A DNA stretch of 5,746 nt from Cuniculiplasma sp. GTDB taxonomy: Archaea; Thermoplasmatota; Thermoplasmata; Thermoplasmatales; Thermoplasmataceae. Position 1 is the first letter of the stretch. Each line of letters starts with the position of its first letter. Made by a program: the position numbers and the translations under genes. The DNA lies in NCBI GenBank assembly GCA_023256455.1, contig JAGDXN010000065.1:7772-13517 (forward strand), written 5' to 3'. The notes under the pieces are model-generated. The model did not search any database, was not told the origin of the DNA, and saw nothing but the letters and a program-made list of their open reading frames with translations. Of this stretch, positions 1 to 5,746 are shown piece by piece.

Positions 1-343
1 TAACCCTTTCATCGGTCATCAAATTCCTGAGGGATGTATCGATCAGGTGTAATAGAAAATCAACCTCATCCTTGTTTCTTTTAAAATTTTCAGTGGAAAA
101 GCCATAAACAGTTACAATCTTTGTGCCTATTTCCATGCTCCATTCCAGAACCTCCTCGAGCTTTTCCTTTCCCCTTACGTGCCCGGTATTTGGATCCATT
201 CCATTTTCCCTTGCAAATCGTCTGTTACCGTCAGTAATTATGCCTATATGGTTAGGTATACCTCCATCCTTTTTGACCTGATCCATCAGGACCTTTTCCA
301 TTATTTCTTCTGTTAAATCTCCAATCTTCTTGCTGAAGCTCAT
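1..343 (-). CDS. uppS: Isoprenyl (cis-polyprenyl) diphosphate synthase, UppS family, 3'-truncated by window edge
   Basis: The first 114 residues of a cis-prenyltransferase are visible; the gene runs off the left edge. The family condenses isopentenyl diphosphate onto an allylic primer to make long polyprenyl diphosphates. In archaea these become the lipid carrier for protein N-glycosylation. Seen: HIGIITDGNRRFAR at about residues 32-45, matching the family signature around HxxIIMDGNRRWA, with D38 as the expected Mg2+/diphosphate aspartate. Next come GHVRGKEKL (54-62) and VYGFSTENFKRNKDEVDFLL (79-98), the classic FSTEN-(W/F)-KR block. An N-terminal extension of about 30 residues precedes the core, as is common in archaeal members. 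The ATG at 343-341 overlaps the trm5 stop as ATGA, and GAGG lies 8 bases upstream, so it is probably translationally coupled and last of the three visible genes. Family assignment is firm; product chain length cannot be read. Confidence 0.93.
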   Translation of the reverse strand, partial: MSFSKKIGDLTEEIMEKVLMDQVKKDGGIPNHIGIITDGNRRFARENGMDPNTGHVRGKEKLEEVLEWSMEIGTKIVTVYGFSTENFKRNKDEVDFLLHLIDTSLRNLMTDERV

Positions 344-1290
344 TCAATCTGCCTCTCATATTCCAGTGAAAACATAAATTTGTTCCGGGAATAGCCGTGA
401 ACAACCCTTTTTGAAAGAAGTTTCATATTCATCTCCCCGATGAATTCCATATGCCTTTCAATCCCCTCTATTGTCTCAATATAGTAAATATTTAACCTTC
501 CATGGTTTACCAAATGTTTTAAAACCTCTTCCAGATCCTTATACTGGTTAACAGGGTTGTTCATAATTATTCTATCAAAATTGCCGGAATTTTCAATATA
601 CTGGTAGGAATCGCCACAGTGTGCAGAAATTTTGCCCTTAAGTTTATTCATGGATATATTTTCCCTGAAGAGTTCCACAGCCCTTGGATTTATGTCGCAG
701 GCTTCAATCTCACATTGAGTGAGCCTTGCCATATTAAGGCTGAAGGGGCCAATGCCTGAGAACATATCAAAAACTTTTTCCCCCTCTTTTATAGATTTTG
801 CAACTATATATCTTTCAGTGGAAAGCCTCGGTGAGAAGTATGTGCTGCGCACATCTACCTTCATTGTCAGCCCGTTTTCCTTATAAAGTGTTTCAGGATT
901 GTCATCCCCATAAAGAAGTTCCAGGTTTCTGAGCCTCATTTCACCATCGATTCCCCTGTCGAGGTATATTGTTTTTATATTGGGCTTAACCCTTATTATG
1001 AAATCCCTTATGCTCTGAACCCTTCCTCCGCTTCTTTCGTGTATTATGGCTATGGAGCCAATCAGATCAAAACCTCCTGCGTGACCTGTGGCCATTACCC
1101 TTGTGGGCCTTGGATCTGTATCAATCTCAACCACTTCTCCCTCTTCAAGATCCCGATTTAATGGAATATACACAAAATTGTCATCCGAACTTATGGGGAA
1201 TTCCTGATTAATCAATCCCTTTCCCTTAAGACTCAGGATTGCCCTTTCCCCATCCTTTTTTGCAACCCTGGCGTGTTTAATCAGAACCAC
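340..1290 (-). CDS. trm5: tRNA (guanine(37)-N1)-methyltransferase Trm5, GTG start
   Basis: A 316-residue archaeal Trm5, close to the usual 330-340. It transfers methyl from SAM to N1 of G37 beside the anticodon, preventing +1 frameshifting, and releases SAH. Seen: an N-terminal D1-like domain (about 1-60, with GKGLINQEF and FVYIPL), then a linker/RNA-binding part with LDRGIDGEMRLRNLELLYGD (110-129). KENG (137-140) is followed by YFSPRLSTER (151-160). The Rossmann core has SAM motif I DMFSGIGPFS (175-184) and EACDINPRAVEL (197-207). The late catalytic motif reads MNNPVNQY (243-250) where homologues usually have MNLPK-like residues. The C-terminus ends with the family's KRVVHGYSRNKFMFSLEY strand. 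The start is GTG at 1290-1288, inside the last hel308 codons; AGGTGA six bases upstream supports it. It overlaps hel308 by 14 bases and uppS by 4, so co-transcription is likely. Confidence 0.95.
   Translation of the reverse strand: MVLIKHARVAKKDGERAILSLKGKGLINQEFPISSDDNFVYIPLNRDLEEGEVVEIDTDPRPTRVMATGHAGGFDLIGSIAIIHERSGGRVQSIRDFIIRVKPNIKTIYLDRGIDGEMRLRNLELLYGDDNPETLYKENGLTMKVDVRSTYFSPRLSTERYIVAKSIKEGEKVFDMFSGIGPFSLNMARLTQCEIEACDINPRAVELFRENISMNKLKGKISAHCGDSYQYIENSGNFDRIIMNNPVNQYKDLEEVLKHLVNHGRLNIYYIETIEGIERHMEFIGEMNMKLLSKRVVHGYSRNKFMFSLEYERQIE
352..355 (-). promoter_or_regulatory. Ribosome binding site for uppS
   Basis: GAGG on the minus strand, eight bases before the uppS ATG and inside the trm5 3' end, is a plausible Shine-Dalgarno site. 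With the ATGA overlap it supports translational coupling from trm5. Confidence 0.55.
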
Positions 1291-3337
1291 TTTTATTCAC
1301 CTGATTGGCAGCATAGGAAATTATCCTCTCCGCCATTACATTTGAAAAGCCCTTGATGGCAGATATATCGGAAACCCTTGCCCCTGCAAGCTCCTGGAAT
1401 GACCTGAACCCATGATTGTACAGCAGTCTCGCCCTTACTCTTCCCACACCGGGTATGGAAACAAGAGGTATAATCTCTTTCTTAATGCCCTCAGATATTC
1501 TGAGGCTCAGCATATCGATGAATGGGGCATACTCTCTTCTGTAATGCCTTGCAAGCCTTGAAGCAGAAAAGGTTATCCACTCTGCTGAAGATTTTTTTGC
1601 CTCTATATCGCCGGATCCAACGCCAAACATCTCTTCGATCTCATAAAGAGGCTTTTCTTCTATCCACTGCTTTAGCAATAAGGCGGTTTTTGCAGCTGCC
1701 AGATCCTCTTCGCTTTCAGGTTCCTCCTCCAGTTCATAAAAGAAACTTCTCACAATCTCTTCGTCCTTCTGGTTGTAAAATAGAGGAATAATATCCGGTG
1801 TTCTGCATACGTGGTAAAGAATCCTATCCTCATTGATTGTTTGGGATTCAAGCATTTCCAGTATTTCTATGGCTGTCCTTGGATCTATATACAGGGACGT
1901 GGTTAACCTTCCAAGTTCAGTGGGAATGAGCATTCCGTTTTTCTTTTCTACAAAACCATTTTCCTTCAGTATCTTAATACTATGTTCTGCCATTACAGAA
2001 AGGCCCTCCCATCCATTCTGGGCACTGTAAAGTGTTTCCCTGTAAAAGTTTTGTATATCCTCCTCTGTCATGCATAAACCTGTACTTATAAGGGCAAGAG
2101 TGTTAAAACCCATTACCCGTTCTGTCCCAAGGGATGATTTGATCTCCTCTGAACCGTTTTCCAGAAAGTCCCTTACCTTATCCATGGCATTGTCTGTCGG
2201 GCAATATATGTAGGCTTCACCATATTTATCGTATTTGGGCCTGCCAGCCCTTCCAAGCATCTGCTCTATTTCCATGTTTGATATATATGTTGTATATCCA
2301 TCGGAAAATCTTGTAAGATCCCTTATTATTACAACTCTTGCTGGCAGATTTATGCCTGCCGCAAGTGTGGGAGTTGCCGTTAAAACCTTCAGATTTCCGG
2401 CCTTAAAGTTCTCTTCTATAAACTCCCTGTAGGAATAGGGCAGACCAGCGTGGTGGAATGCAACTCCATAAGGGATGGTTTCCTTTAAAAGTTCCACAAA
2501 TCTTGATGAATCATCAGATGGAAATTTTAATTCGTTTCTGAGGTATTTTGCCTTAAGCACATTTGCCATATCTCTGGCAAACCCCTCTGCCCTCTTCCGT
2601 GTGTTTAAAAAAATTAGAACCTGGCCCCCATCATCCAGCGTCTTTTCGACTATGTCTGTGATGTCATTTTTTAACCTTCCTGTTTCCTCAAGATTGATAT
2701 CCATTACCTTTTTTCTGTTAATTATAAATTTTTTCAGTGGTACTGGCCTGAAATCACTTACAACTGCTTCTGCATTGAGCCATTTCCCTATCTGCTTATA
2801 ATTCTTCAAAGTGGCAGAAAGCAAAACCATCTGTATCTCAGGATTTATTCTTTTCGCAACTGTGATGATCATTTCAATTGTTGGACCTCTCGTCTGATCT
2901 CCAATATTGTGAACTTCATCTATAACCATTAGAGATAATTCACTGAAATAATCGGGAGAATGGTGCATCATGGAATCTGCCTTTTCAGATGTGCATACCA
3001 GTACATCAAATCTTTTTATAATATCACTGCCAGAATCGTAATCACCCATGCTTATGCCCACTGTGAATTCCTGGCCCATAATATTCCTTATTTCATCGAA
3101 CTTTTCCTTTACAAGCGCTTTCAATGGTGCAATATATATGGCCTTTCCACCTTTCTTTAAGATCCTCAATATGGCATAGTATGCAATTAAGGATTTTCCA
3201 GAGGCTGTTGGAACTGAAACCAGTACACTCTTATCCTGTTCTATTAATTCTATGGATTCTTTCTGATGTGGATAGAGAGAAAAGGATGATTTTTCAACTG
3301 CTCCTTCTGTGAGTCTCTCTATTAAGGATAATTCCAT
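1277..3337 (-). CDS. hel308: Hel308-type ATP-dependent 3'-5' DNA helicase
   Basis: A 686-residue superfamily 2 helicase with full-length Hel308/Hjm architecture. These enzymes unwind lagging strands at stalled forks and take part in recombination repair. Motifs in order: Q-like LYPHQ (21-25), Walker A PTASGKS (43-49), APLKALVKEK (70-79), TSEKADS (116-122), motif II DEVH (140-143), SAT (174-176), DFRPVPLK (195-202), motif IV LIFLNTRK (241-248), FHHAGLP (294-300), motif V TATPTLAAGINLPA (320-333) and motif VI QMLGRAGRP (359-367). A winged-helix and helical ratchet region follows (about 400-610). The C-terminal helix-hairpin-helix has IPGVGRVRARLLYNHGF (628-644), including the R-x-R-A-R of domain 5. 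I see no PIP-like tail after it. The ATG at 3337 is fixed by an in-frame TGA six bases upstream. It is the first gene of the minus-strand cluster. DEVH instead of the commoner DEIH is conservative. Assignment is firm. Confidence 0.95.
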   Translation of the reverse strand: MELSLIERLTEGAVEKSSFSLYPHQKESIELIEQDKSVLVSVPTASGKSLIAYYAILRILKKGGKAIYIAPLKALVKEKFDEIRNIMGQEFTVGISMGDYDSGSDIIKRFDVLVCTSEKADSMMHHSPDYFSELSLMVIDEVHNIGDQTRGPTIEMIITVAKRINPEIQMVLLSATLKNYKQIGKWLNAEAVVSDFRPVPLKKFIINRKKVMDINLEETGRLKNDITDIVEKTLDDGGQVLIFLNTRKRAEGFARDMANVLKAKYLRNELKFPSDDSSRFVELLKETIPYGVAFHHAGLPYSYREFIEENFKAGNLKVLTATPTLAAGINLPARVVIIRDLTRFSDGYTTYISNMEIEQMLGRAGRPKYDKYGEAYIYCPTDNAMDKVRDFLENGSEEIKSSLGTERVMGFNTLALISTGLCMTEEDIQNFYRETLYSAQNGWEGLSVMAEHSIKILKENGFVEKKNGMLIPTELGRLTTSLYIDPRTAIEILEMLESQTINEDRILYHVCRTPDIIPLFYNQKDEEIVRSFFYELEEEPESEEDLAAAKTALLLKQWIEEKPLYEIEEMFGVGSGDIEAKKSSAEWITFSASRLARHYRREYAPFIDMLSLRISEGIKKEIIPLVSIPGVGRVRARLLYNHGFRSFQELAGARVSDISAIKGFSNVMAERIISYAANQVNKSGSD
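1297..1302 (-). promoter_or_regulatory. Ribosome binding site deciding the trm5 GTG start
   Basis: AGGTGA on the minus strand, six bases before the GTG at 1290, is a strong archaeal Shine-Dalgarno match. It lies within the last hel308 codons (Gln-Val-Asn), so the hel308 tail both encodes protein and recruits ribosomes for trm5. It fixes a start that would otherwise be doubtful because it is GTG and inside the upstream gene. Confidence 0.75.
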
Positions 3338-3357
3338 AATTCATTATTCCTGTGGCG

Positions 3358-3364
3358 TAATTAA
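3358..3364 (-). promoter_or_regulatory. Candidate TATA-like element for hel308
   Basis: On the minus strand TTAATTA is centred about 24 bases before the hel308 ATG. This is the spacing expected for a leaderless archaeal transcript, and it fits the absence of a strong ribosome binding site (only AGGA-like bases lie nearby). An alternative is TTTAAAAC at 3410-3403, which would give a leader of about 45 bases. Both are by-eye calls in AT-rich DNA. Confidence 0.3.
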
Positions 3365-3503
3365 GAGTTATGAATCAAAGTAAGGCTCCTGTCAAACTCT
3401 TTGTTTTAAATGTGATATTTATCCTGTCCCTGAAAAATAAATTAACACAATTCTGCCTTTCTTTGCTTGTAATGAGATGATATGGTTTTCCTGTCTGAAT
3501 GGA

Positions 3504-3524
3504 ATAAAAACGGCTGGGTTTTAT
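3504..3524. repeat. Short inverted repeat upstream of arfC
   Basis: ATAAAA (3504-3509) and TTTTAT (3519-3524) form perfect six-base arms around a nine-base GC-rich centre (acggctggg). The pairing extends by one C-G past a single mismatch. It lies 36-56 bases before the arfC GTG, where an operator could sit. In AT-rich DNA such arms arise often by chance. Confidence 0.3.
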
Positions 3525-3540
3525 GGGAAAAAATAACTTA
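3525..3540 (+). promoter_or_regulatory. Candidate BRE/TATA-like element for arfC
   Basis: A purine-rich GGGAAA run (3525-3530) followed by AAATAACTTA (3531-3540) resembles a weak BRE plus AT-rich TATA position. It is centred about 25 bases before the arfC GTG, which would give a leaderless message. The nearest Shine-Dalgarno-like GAGG (3541-3544) is 15 bases from the start, too far to be typical. Confidence 0.28.
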
Positions 3541-3559
3541 GAGGAAAATATACATACTG

Positions 3560-4168
3560 GTGAATAGACCCCATGTTATTTTGAATATGGCCCAGAGCCT
3601 AAACGGCTATATCTCAGGACCTGATGGAAAGAGGGTTGCCCTTTCCTCAGATGAGGACTGGAAAAGAGTACTGTCTCTGAGAGAGAAGTCTGATGGCATA
3701 ATCATTGGAAAGAACACAGTGATCCTCGATGACCCTGAACTAAAGGTGGGCGGCAATTGCAAAAGCGCAAGAATAGTAATCGATCCTGGGCTCACCATCG
3801 ATGGAAAAAATTATAAAATACTCCATGGAGAGAGAAAAACCTTAATTCTCAATGAGATCAAAGACGGAATTTCCGGAAATATCCAATATATTAAATGCGG
3901 CACACCCTTCGATCTTGCAAAATCCCTGGAGATTCTGTATTCCATGGGATACAGGAATTTACTTGTGGAAGGTGGTAAAATTACCGCACAATCCTTTTTA
4001 AAGGCTGGCTTTGTTGACGAAATGTATGTTTTCATAGCCTCTGTGATTCTTGAAGATGGTGGTATTAGAATGCCTGCAGTTTCATCCATAAGAAGAAATG
4101 CTGTAAAAAGAATTACACTTATTAATGGGGGAATCCTTTTGAATATAGATCCGGGTGAATGGAAATGA
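3560..4168 (+). CDS. arfC: 2,5-diamino-6-(ribosylamino)pyrimidinone 5'-phosphate reductase (RibD C-terminal domain family), GTG start
   Basis: A 202-residue stand-alone RibD C-terminal/RIB7 family protein. In archaea this enzyme uses NAD(P)H to reduce the ribosyl side chain of the riboflavin precursor to ribitylamino before deamination. The product feeds FMN/FAD and the F420 deazaflavin. Seen: RPHVILNMAQSLNGYISGPDGK at the N-terminus (3-24), SDGIIIGKNTVILDDPELKVGG (44-65; the DDPxL block is diagnostic), RIVIDPGL (71-78), KCGTPFDLAKSLEILYSMGYRNLLVEGG (112-139; VEGG contacts the cofactor in the family) and LKAGFVDEMYVFIASVILEDGG (147-168). GTG at 3560 is chosen because the conserved RP-hVI start follows directly and an in-frame TAG lies at 3539-3541. 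The usual SLDG is SLNG here (N15). It is first in the plus-strand cluster and overlaps ahcY. A generic DHFR-like reductase is a less likely alternative. Confidence 0.88.
   Translation: MNRPHVILNMAQSLNGYISGPDGKRVALSSDEDWKRVLSLREKSDGIIIGKNTVILDDPELKVGGNCKSARIVIDPGLTIDGKNYKILHGERKTLILNEIKDGISGNIQYIKCGTPFDLAKSLEILYSMGYRNLLVEGGKITAQSFLKAGFVDEMYVFIASVILEDGGIRMPAVSSIRRNAVKRITLINGGILLNIDPGEWK
4154..4158 (+). promoter_or_regulatory. Ribosome binding site deciding the ahcY start
   Basis: GGTGA, a core archaeal Shine-Dalgarno sequence, lies within the last arfC codons. It is six bases before the ATG at 4165 but abuts the upstream ATG at 4159, leaving no spacer. It therefore favours 4165, which also gives an ATGA overlap with the arfC stop. 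The same motif and six-base spacing precede trm5. Confidence 0.75.
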
Positions 4169-5403
4169 ATGAATTGCAAAATAAGGGATATTTGAGGCTG
4201 GACTGGGCAAGAACCCATATGCCAGTGAGTGCAAGCATAAGAGAGAGATTTCTGAAGGAAAAACCCTTTAAGGGTCTCAGGGTTGGAATGGCTCTTCACG
4301 TTGAGGCGAAGACTGGAATCTTTGCCCTCCTTTTGAAAGAGGGTGGAGCCGAAGTGCACATGGCTTCTTGCAATCCCCTTAGCACGGACGATTCCGTTGT
4401 TGCTTCCTTAAAGAATGACTATAAAATGGATGTGAACGCTAAAAAAGGGGAAAGTGAAGAGGAATATTATGATTACCTGCACAGGGTTCTTGATTCAAAG
4501 CCCAATATCATTGTGGATGATGGCGGTGATCTTGTAAAACTGCTGCATATAGACAGAATGGATCTTATTGAAAATATTATTGGAGGGAATGAAGAAACCA
4601 CAACAGGAGTTAACAGGCTGAAAGTGATGGAAAGGCAGGGCGCCCTCAGGTTTCCAATGTTTGATGTGAATGACGCCAATATGAAACATCTCTTTGACAA
4701 CAGATATGGCACTGGCCAGAGCGCCCTTGATGGAATAATGAACTCCACCAACATACTCCTTGCCGGGAAAAGAGTCACTGTTGTGGGATATGGATATTGC
4801 GGAAAGGGTATAGCCTTGAGAATGAAGGGGATGGGGGCAAGGGTAACTGTCACAGAAATAGATCCTGTGAAGGCCAATGAGGCAACCATGGAGGGCTATG
4901 ATGTGATGCCCATCAAGAAGGCAATAAAGGAATCAGATATGGTTGTAACAGCCACGGGAATGAAATCTGTGGTAAATATGGATTCCATTATGGAGGCAAA
5001 GGATGGTATAATACTGTCTAACGCAGGACATTTCAATAATGAAATCGATACAGAAAGACTTGAGAAAGAATGTGTTGAATCCAAACAGGTGAGGGAATCA
5101 GTAAAGTCATATAAATTGAAGAACGGAAATACTGTATATCTCATATCAGACGGAAGACTGGTCAATCTTGCTTCCGGCCAGGGACATCCTGTGGAAATAA
5201 TGGACATGAGTTTTGCCATACAGGCACTGACGGCAGAATATCTTGTGAAGAATCATAAGGATCTGAAGCCAGCCGTATATGCAGTGCCTGAAACAGTGGA
5301 TATGGAAGTTGCAAAGATACGATTAAAAAGCCAGGGAATTGAAATTGATGAGCCCACAGAGGAACAGATCAAATATGCCAATTCCTGGACAGAGGGGACC
5401 TGA
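4165..5403 (+). CDS. ahcY: Adenosylhomocysteinase family hydrolase (SAH or S-inosylhomocysteine hydrolase)
   Basis: A 412-residue AhcY-family protein that hydrolyses SAH-type thioethers to homocysteine plus nucleoside with a bound NAD+. It is shorter than the roughly 430-residue animal forms and ends at SWTEGT without the YKPxxYRY tail, as in thermophile enzymes. Seen (numbered from 4165): LDWARTHMPV (12-21), LHVEAKT (44-50), CNPLSTDD (69-76), DDGGDLV (118-124), EETTTGVNRL (143-152), VNDANMKHLFDNRYGTGQS (168-186; K174, D178, N179), NAD motif GYGYCGKG (208-215), NAGHFNNEID (286-295; H289) and GRLVNLASGQGHPVEIMD (330-347; H341). E47 and K49 replace the Thr and Glu that bind adenine in animal enzymes, so S-inosylhomocysteine may be the substrate. 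An ATG at 4159 would add two residues. The 4-base overlap with arfC and 1-base overlap with apgM suggest co-translation. Confidence 0.93.
   Translation: MNELQNKGYLRLDWARTHMPVSASIRERFLKEKPFKGLRVGMALHVEAKTGIFALLLKEGGAEVHMASCNPLSTDDSVVASLKNDYKMDVNAKKGESEEEYYDYLHRVLDSKPNIIVDDGGDLVKLLHIDRMDLIENIIGGNEETTTGVNRLKVMERQGALRFPMFDVNDANMKHLFDNRYGTGQSALDGIMNSTNILLAGKRVTVVGYGYCGKGIALRMKGMGARVTVTEIDPVKANEATMEGYDVMPIKKAIKESDMVVTATGMKSVVNMDSIMEAKDGIILSNAGHFNNEIDTERLEKECVESKQVRESVKSYKLKNGNTVYLISDGRLVNLASGQGHPVEIMDMSFAIQALTAEYLVKNHKDLKPAVYAVPETVDMEVAKIRLKSQGIEIDEPTEEQIKYANSWTEGT
5392..5395 (+). promoter_or_regulatory. Ribosome binding site for apgM
   Basis: GAGG inside the last ahcY codons, seven bases before the apgM ATG, fits a Shine-Dalgarno site and supports the start that overlaps the ahcY stop by one base (TGATG). 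Confidence 0.6.
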
Positions 5404-5746
5404 TGAAAAAATCCATAATTCTCATCATAATGGATGGCCTGGGGGACAGACCATCGGAAAAATTTAGAGGCAGGACTCCCCTGGAGGCCTCATACACCCC
5501 AAATATGAACAGGATGGCAAGGAACGGTATATCTGGCTTGATGTATTCTGTGGATCAGGGTATAGTATGCGGTTCAGACACATCCCATCTTTCCATTCTT
5601 GGTTATGATCCAAGAAAGGTATATACGGGAAGGGGTCCCTTTGAAGCCATGGGCCTTGGCATGGAAGTAAAGCCTGGCGACATAGCCTTCAGGGCGAATT
5701 ATGGCACAAGAAAGGACGATAGGATCATAGATCGCAGAGCCGGAAG
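5403..5746 (+). CDS. apgM: 2,3-bisphosphoglycerate-independent phosphoglycerate mutase, archaeal ApgM type, 3'-truncated by window edge
   Basis: The first 114 residues of an archaeal-type cofactor-independent phosphoglycerate mutase of the alkaline phosphatase superfamily; the gene runs off the right edge. It interconverts 3- and 2-phosphoglycerate in lower glycolysis and gluconeogenesis, using two divalent metal ions. Seen: [13 protein letters not shown] (5-17), with D11 as the expected metal ligand, then [22 protein letters not shown] (24-45). The motif [15 protein letters not shown] (56-70) holds the serine expected to be the phospho-acceptor (S58). [27 protein letters not shown] (76-102) and DRRAG (110-114) follow. 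These match ApgM closely; the bacterial GpmI enzyme has a different MGNSEVGH motif. It starts one base inside the ahcY stop, with GAGG seven bases upstream, and is the third visible gene of the plus-strand cluster. Confidence 0.94.
   Translation, partial: MKKSIILIIMDGLGDRPSEKFRGRTPLEASYTPNMNRMARNGISGLMYSVDQGIVCGSDTSHLSILGYDPRKVYTGRGPFEAMGLGMEVKPGDIAFRANYGTRKDDRIIDRRAG

Larger units (their letters stand above)
3338..3559. promoter_or_regulatory. Divergent intergenic region between hel308 and arfC
   Basis: The only sizeable gap in the window, AT-rich, 222 bases long. It must carry promoters for both clusters because their first genes start at its two ends. No convincing small ORF, tRNA or C/D-box RNA is seen. 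It holds AT-rich TATA-like stretches and a short inverted repeat, listed separately. Confidence 0.7.

Noticed and set aside
2475..2801. Plus-strand open frame of 108 codons within hel308
   Set aside because: It is antisense to conserved helicase sequence and is low-complexity Ser/Phe-rich, a typical shadow frame.
3431..3445. T-rich minus-strand run as a transcription terminator
   Set aside because: It lies between two divergent starts, where no transcript from within this window ends, so it is better explained as AT-rich promoter DNA.
3470..3500. Possible C/D-box small RNA (GAGATGATA followed by CTGA about 15 bases later)
   Set aside because: The C box does not match RTGATGA well and no C'/D' pair is seen at proper spacing, so chance similarity is more likely.
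3559..3575. GGTGA followed by ATG at 3573 as an alternative arfC start
   Set aside because: That ATG is out of frame with the arfC reading frame, and the GGTGA overlaps the GTG start itself. The conserved RPHVILN residues lie in the GTG frame.
3811..4359. Long minus-strand open frame (182 codons) opposite arfC and ahcY
   Set aside because: It is antisense to two clearly recognisable genes, has no family resemblance and shows a shadow-like composition rich in Ser, Pro and Ile.
4473..4889. Minus-strand open frame of 138 codons opposite ahcY
   Set aside because: It lies entirely opposite conserved AhcY motifs, with no recognisable domain or start signal.
1..5746. Mobile elements, CRISPR arrays, tRNA/rRNA genes, toxin-antitoxin or defence systems
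   Set aside because: Almost the whole window is accounted for by six conserved housekeeping genes. No direct repeats, spacer-repeat pattern, transposase or RNA gene was seen on either strand.

Overview
The window looks like a gene-dense euryarchaeal chromosome segment, most likely from the Thermoplasmata (Thermoplasma/Ferroplasma/Cuniculiplasma relatives). The archaeal signs are a Hel308-type repair helicase, an archaeal Trm5, a stand-alone RibD-C type reductase (ArfC), and an ApgM-type phosphoglycerate mutase. Other signs are the GGTGA Shine-Dalgarno motif, arginine codons that are mostly AGA/AGG, frequent ATA isoleucine codons, and moderate-to-low G+C judged by eye. The family placement is firm. 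The order-level placement is inference.

Layout: two tightly packed, divergently transcribed gene clusters share one 222-base intergenic region (3338-3559). The minus-strand cluster reads hel308 (3337-1277), trm5 (1290-340), then uppS (343 to the left edge, cut off). Junction overlaps are 14 and 4 bases. The plus-strand cluster reads arfC (3560-4168), ahcY (preferred start 4165, end 5403), then apgM (5403 to the right edge, cut off). Junction overlaps are 4 and 1 bases. All four downstream genes have a ribosome binding site placed inside the upstream gene. The two first genes lack a well-spaced one and may be leaderless.

Function: this is housekeeping content covering replication-fork repair, tRNA m1G37 formation, polyprenyl carrier synthesis, riboflavin/F420-precursor synthesis, SAM by-product recycling and glycolysis/gluconeogenesis. 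Trm5 releases S-adenosylhomocysteine and the AhcY-family enzyme belongs to the pathway that recycles it, so the two divergent units meet in the methyl cycle.

The most interesting point is in the AhcY-family protein. The pocket positions that read adenine in animal SAH hydrolases (His-x-Thr-x-Glu-Thr) are His-x-Glu-x-Lys-Thr here. This suggests the thermophile/methanogen type that may prefer S-inosylhomocysteine. I see no mobile element, CRISPR array, RNA gene, pseudogene or clearly novel multi-gene system.
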